Assembly (NCBI RefSeq): GCF_029360665.1 | Contig: NZ_JARDUB010000006.1 | Coordinates: 62,001 to 126,000 of the forward strand | Direction of reading: 5' to 3' | From: Eudoraea chungangensis | GTDB taxonomy: Bacteria; Bacteroidota; Bacteroidia; Flavobacteriales; Flavobacteriaceae | DNA length: 64,000 bases | Notes under the pieces: model-generated | Databases searched by the model: none | What the model was told of the DNA's origin: nothing | What the model saw: only the letters and a program-made list of their open reading frames with translations | Shown: in pieces, positions 60,350 through 64,000 of the stretch | Layout: every line of letters starts with the position of its first letter | How positions within the stretch are numbered: position 1 is the first letter of the stretch | Made by a program: the position numbers and the translations under genes

Positions 60350-63300
60350 ATGAAAGAACTGCTATCTAAAGTTTTCTTTTCTACACGTTTAATGGCCATC
60401 CTTTTTTTGGTTTTTGCGACCTCCATGGCATTCGGAACTTTTATTGAGAGTTGGTATAGTACAGAAACAGCGAGAATATGGATTTATAATGCCACTTGGT
60501 TCGAAGCGATTATGATCTTTTTCGCTATCAATTTTATAGGAAACATATACAGATATCGGCTTTTACGGAAAGAGAAATGGCCTGTACTTTTGCTCCATCT
60601 GTCGTGGATTTTTATAATCCTTGGCGCTTTTGTTACCAGGTACATAAGTTTTGAAGGCATGATGCCCATTAGAGAGGGAAACACGGAAAATGTCTTTTAT
60701 TCCGATAAAACTTATTTAACAGTGCATGTAGATGGTGAAATGCTAGGGGAAGTTAAGCGAAAGGTTTTAGAAGATGATCTCATTGTCACCGCAGAAGCGA
60801 TTAAATCGAACCTGCCCTGGCAATCAGATTTTAACGGGCAGAAGTTTGAAGTAGCTTATGAAGACTTTATTGAAGGTGCTAAAATGGGTTTTATCCCCGA
60901 TGCAAAGGGCAACAATTACCTTAAAATTGTTGAAGCAGGAGACGGAAATAGGCATGAGCACTATTTAGAAGAAGGAACTGTTGCCAACATCCATAATGTG
61001 TTGTTCTCCCTGAATAAGGAAACTTCAGGTGCTATAAATCTTTTTATTAGCGATACACTTGCACAAATATCTAGTCCATTTGAAGGAGGATTTATGCGTA
61101 TGGCAGATAGGTTAGAAGGCGAGGTGATACAAGATAGCTTGCAAGAATTTCAATTACGATCGCTTTATACTGTGGGAGGGATGCAATTTGTAGTACCAGA
61201 ACCTATGGTCCGTGGAAGTCAGGGGATTGTTTCTATTCCTGAGGACGAGCAAACTCCTAATATGCAAGATGCCTTAGTACTAAAAATTAGCAGTAATGGG
61301 CAAAGTGTTACCAAAACATTACTGGGCGGTAAAGGATCAGGAAGTTTTACAGACCCGTTAGAAGTAGGCGGCTTAAAATTTTCCGCCCGATATGGCTCTA
61401 AAGTTTATGAATTACCCTTTGCCATAAAATTAAATGATTTTATAGCAGAAAAATACCCAGGAACAGAAAAGAGTTATGCCTCGTTTATGAGTAAAATAAC
61501 CTTAGAAGACGAAAGATCTTTCGACTATGATATTTATATGAATCACATACTGGATCATAAAGGTTATCGTTTTTTTCAGGCGAGTTTTGATCCGGATGAA
61601 AAAGGAACGGTACTTTCAGTAAATCATGATTTTTGGGGTACTTGGATTACCTACATTGGCTATTTTCTACTGTACGCTGGTTTAATGGGGATTATGTTTT
61701 TTGGAAAAACTAGATTTAAAGACCTAGGAAAATCCTTAGAAAAGCTTACCTCAAAAAAAGCTATGTCTACTGCTGTTTTATTTGTCTTCTTTTTGCCTTT
61801 TACAGAAATAAACGGACAAGGAGCAGAAGAAGAGCATTCGCATACCGGATCACCCCTGCAATCTCAAATAGACTCTCTTTTGCAGGCTTCGACAGTTTCT
61901 AAGGAACATGCGGCGAAATTTGGAGAACTTGTAATTCAGGATACCGGCGGAAGAATGAAGCCAATTAACACTTTCTCTTCCGAATTATTAAGAAAACTAA
62001 GTTTTAAAGATTCCTTTAGAGATTTAAATGCCGATCAGATCTTCTTGTCAATGATGCTGAATCCGGCATTGTGGTATAATACAGAATTTATCGCCCTAGA
62101 TAAAAAAGGGCAAAATGACAGTCTTAGAAATATTATCGACACATCAAAAGACAAGCGGCTGGTAAAGGCTACGGCTTTCTTTGATGAAAAAGGCCAGTAT
62201 AAGCTGGCACCGTATCTGCAAGAGGCCTACGCAACGAATACCCCAAATAAATTTCAACAAGATTTTAAAGACATAGATCTGCGACTTGGACTTCTAAACA
62301 GGGCTTTAAGCGGAGAGATTGTAAAAATTTTCCCCCTCTTAAATGATGAGAATAACAAATGGGTTTCCAATGTTGAATATCGTTCCGGGCAGTACCCCGT
62401 TGCGGACTCATTATATGCCAATTTTGTAAAAAATGCAGTTCCTTACTATTTGATGTCTTTAAGGCAAGCGATTAGTACACAGGATTACACAGAAGCGGAT
62501 AAACTGCTATCTGCCTTTCATCAAAACCAAGTGAATCATGGGAGCGAAGTTTTGCCAAATACTAAAAAAGTAAAAACAGAAATCCTCTACAATAAACTAA
62601 ACATTTTCAATCGCCTGTACAAGTTTTATGCGATGGTAGGCGTGTTGATGTTTTTTGTTCTGGTTTTTAGAATTTACAAGGAGCGTGCGATATGGCAAAT
62701 GGGCACCTACTTTTTTAAAGGCACCATTTATATTCTATTTGTTTGGCATACAGCCGGACTAATAATGCGCTGGTATATTTCAGGCCATGCACCCTGGAGT
62801 GATGCTTATGAGAGTATCTTATATGTTTCCTGGGCCACTATGGGTATGGGCCTTTTACTTGGAAGGAAAAGCGATATGACTATCGCTGCTTCTGCCTTTG
62901 TAACTTCCATGCTCTTATGGATTGCCCACCAGAGCTGGGTAGATCCTTCTATAGCAAATTTGGTTCCTGTTTTAGACAGTTATTGGTTGATGATTCATGT
63001 TGCGGTAATTGTTGGTAGCTATGGACCTCTGACAGTTGGGATGATTTTAGGTATTGTATGTCTGCTACTAATTATTCTTACTAATAAGGAGAATAAAAAA
63101 CGCATGAAGGCCAGTCTTAAAGAACTTACTATCATCAATGAACTTTCCCTAACGGTTGGCCTCGTAATGCTTACCATTGGGAATTTTCTTGGTGGGCAGT
63201 GGGCCAATGAAAGTTGGGGACGTTATTGGGGATGGGATCCAAAAGAGACTTGGGCCCTGATTTCAATAATGATTTATGCCTTTGTATTGCATATGCGCCT

Positions 63301-63526
63301 TGTACCGGGATTAAGAGGTACATGGACCTTTAATTTCGCAAGTATTTTGGCTTTTGGCAGTATTATGATGACGTATTTTGGGGTTAACTTCTACCTAGTA
63401 GGCCTGCATAGTTATGCAAGTGGATCCCAGGTAATTACACCAACTTTTGTTTGGTATACCTTAACTGGTGTTCTCTTCCTTGGTCTTATAAGTCTTTGGC
63501 GCTATCGGGTCTATTATAAGAAATAG
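60350..63526 (+). CDS. ccsBA: Fused cytochrome c biogenesis protein CcsBA (ResB + CcsA)
   Basis: The protein of about 1058 residues fuses ResB (CcsB) and CcsA for System II cytochrome c maturation. Its N-terminal part has membrane helices (LMAILFLVFATSMAFGTFIE and others) and a large periplasmic ResB domain. The C-terminal CcsA part contains HTAGLIMRWYISGHAPWSDA and the tryptophan-rich heme motif WGRYWGWDPKETW (960-972 counting from the TTG start). It transports and attaches heme to apocytochrome c. The frame extends to a TTG at 60338, but the ATG at 60350 is preferred. It is divergent from the DUF2520 operon. Confidence 0.95.
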   Translation: MKELLSKVFFSTRLMAILFLVFATSMAFGTFIESWYSTETARIWIYNATWFEAIMIFFAINFIGNIYRYRLLRKEKWPVLLLHLSWIFIILGAFVTRYISFEGMMPIREGNTENVFYSDKTYLTVHVDGEMLGEVKRKVLEDDLIVTAEAIKSNLPWQSDFNGQKFEVAYEDFIEGAKMGFIPDAKGNNYLKIVEAGDGNRHEHYLEEGTVANIHNVLFSLNKETSGAINLFISDTLAQISSPFEGGFMRMADRLEGEVIQDSLQEFQLRSLYTVGGMQFVVPEPMVRGSQGIVSIPEDEQTPNMQDALVLKISSNGQSVTKTLLGGKGSGSFTDPLEVGGLKFSARYGSKVYELPFAIKLNDFIAEKYPGTEKSYASFMSKITLEDERSFDYDIYMNHILDHKGYRFFQASFDPDEKGTVLSVNHDFWGTWITYIGYFLLYAGLMGIMFFGKTRFKDLGKSLEKLTSKKAMSTAVLFVFFLPFTEINGQGAEEEHSHTGSPLQSQIDSLLQASTVSKEHAAKFGELVIQDTGGRMKPINTFSSELLRKLSFKDSFRDLNADQIFLSMMLNPALWYNTEFIALDKKGQNDSLRNIIDTSKDKRLVKATAFFDEKGQYKLAPYLQEAYATNTPNKFQQDFKDIDLRLGLLNRALSGEIVKIFPLLNDENNKWVSNVEYRSGQYPVADSLYANFVKNAVPYYLMSLRQAISTQDYTEADKLLSAFHQNQVNHGSEVLPNTKKVKTEILYNKLNIFNRLYKFYAMVGVLMFFVLVFRIYKERAIWQMGTYFFKGTIYILFVWHTAGLIMRWYISGHAPWSDAYESILYVSWATMGMGLLLGRKSDMTIAASAFVTSMLLWIAHQSWVDPSIANLVPVLDSYWLMIHVAVIVGSYGPLTVGMILGIVCLLLIILTNKENKKRMKASLKELTIINELSLTVGLVMLTIGNFLGGQWANESWGRYWGWDPKETWALISIMIYAFVLHMRLVPGLRGTWTFNFASILAFGSIMMTYFGVNFYLVGLHSYASGSQVITPTFVWYTLTGVLFLGLISLWRYRVYYKK

Positions 63527-63617
63527 GGCCTTGATAATAGATTTACACATTGTATCTTGAGGCAAAGATTGTCTCCATTTTGTACTTTTATATTATCCAA
63601 TAAAATATGGGCTGACA

Positions 63618-64000
63618 ATGGGTAAAAAAAAGTTTACATGGAATTCTGATAAGATAGTTGGGCTCTCTGCCATGGGGATAAGTTTTATTACGTTGATAAT
63701 CTTTATTTATCAAACAAACCTAATGAGCAAACAGAATAGTCTTTCTATTCTCCCTTATTTGCAAATTGCCGTAAGCGATAACGGAGAAGAAAATAGTTAT
63801 GCTCTTTCTATCTTAAACCATGGCGTAGGTCCGGCCATCATAGAATCGGTCACCATTGCTTACGACGGTAAAAAGTATAATCTTAAAAACTATAATGATT
63901 ACTTTATAAACTTCCTTAAATCAGAAAATCTTGGCCTAGATAGTTTAGTTAGCTATTCTTCTTCTAGTACCGAAAAGGGAATGGCCATACCTCCTGGATC
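63618..64000 (+). CDS. Membrane protein of unknown family (partial, cut by window end)
   Basis: An open frame from ATG 63618 runs to the window end, about 127 codons, with no stop. After MGKKKFTWNSDKIVGL it has one membrane helix (SAMGISFITLIIFIYQ), then a soluble part starting SLSILPYLQIAVSDNGEENS with a Gly-Pro-Ala turn (NHGVGPAIIESVTIAYDGK). It is a bitopic protein; the domain after the helix is beta-rich. No family name can be given and the C-terminus is outside the window. Confidence 0.75.
   Translation, partial: MGKKKFTWNSDKIVGLSAMGISFITLIIFIYQTNLMSKQNSLSILPYLQIAVSDNGEENSYALSILNHGVGPAIIESVTIAYDGKKYNLKNYNDYFINFLKSENLGLDSLVSYSSSSTEKGMAIPPG

Noticed and set aside
1-64000. CRISPR arrays, insertion sequences, prophage or toxin-antitoxin modules
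   Set aside because: No repeat-spacer units, transposase, integrase, phage structural genes or paired small toxin/antitoxin ORFs were seen.

Overview
The window reads as chromosome of a Bacteroidota bacterium, most likely a flavobacterium (Flavobacteriaceae). It is AT-rich. Genes rarely have a Shine-Dalgarno sequence, and several promoters match the Bacteroidota pattern TTTG / about 20 bases / TAnnTTTG, with a textbook copy in front of tRNA-Met. There is a type IX secretion tail, many lipoproteins, families largely typical of this phylum (DUF4290, DUF2911, START-like, fused CcsBA), and the gene order fmt-recQ-AAA ATPase | DUF493-DUF4290-murA. No rRNA, CRISPR array, insertion sequence, integrase or phage gene was seen.

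Region 1 (1-34 kb) is an accessory-looking stretch of mostly single genes, nearly all on the minus strand. They are secreted or envelope hydrolases and peptidases (M1 aminopeptidase, GH30 glycosidase, several alpha/beta hydrolases, S41, a DPP-IV-like S9, a serine hydrolase, an M61-amidohydrolase fusion), small NTF2-like proteins, an outer membrane SphA-like protein, a DUF3179 membrane protein and four transcription regulators. Two regulatory units stand out. In the first, an HxlR regulator faces a four-gene redox operon (quinone oxidoreductase, bestrophin channel, SDR, luciferase-like oxidoreductase) across two almost completely overlapping promoters with inverted repeats. In the second, a TetR regulator faces a cupin gene, with two matching operators 53 bp apart.

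Region 2 (34-43 kb) is core genome: tRNA-Met with promoter and terminator, START-like protein, class IV aminotransferase, YqgE, HU, Fmt, RecQ, a P-loop ATPase, DUF493, DUF4290, MurA (Asp in place of the fosfomycin-target Cys) and a GNAT-like protein.

Region 3 (43-52.8 kb) holds a minus-strand run for small-molecule and stress functions (pirin, VOC, TolB-like propeller, Fe-S/CDGSH protein, M20 amidohydrolase, NTF2-like protein), a tight SRPBCC-SDR-photolyase operon, and on the plus strand a T9SS-tailed secreted protein and a DUF2911 protein.

Region 4 (52.8-64 kb) holds a PIG-L deacetylase, a 33-residue membrane microprotein and a sodium:solute symporter in a tightly coupled operon; then DUF2520, KdsC-like phosphatase, Maf and a lipoprotein in an overlapping operon divergent from the fused cytochrome c biogenesis protein CcsBA; and the start of a membrane protein cut by the window end.

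The most interesting items are the HxlR/bestrophin redox unit, the M61-amidohydrolase fusion, the microprotein between PIG-L and the symporter, and an intrinsic terminator that directly abuts the start codon of the class IV aminotransferase. All functional calls come from reading motifs; no database search was run.
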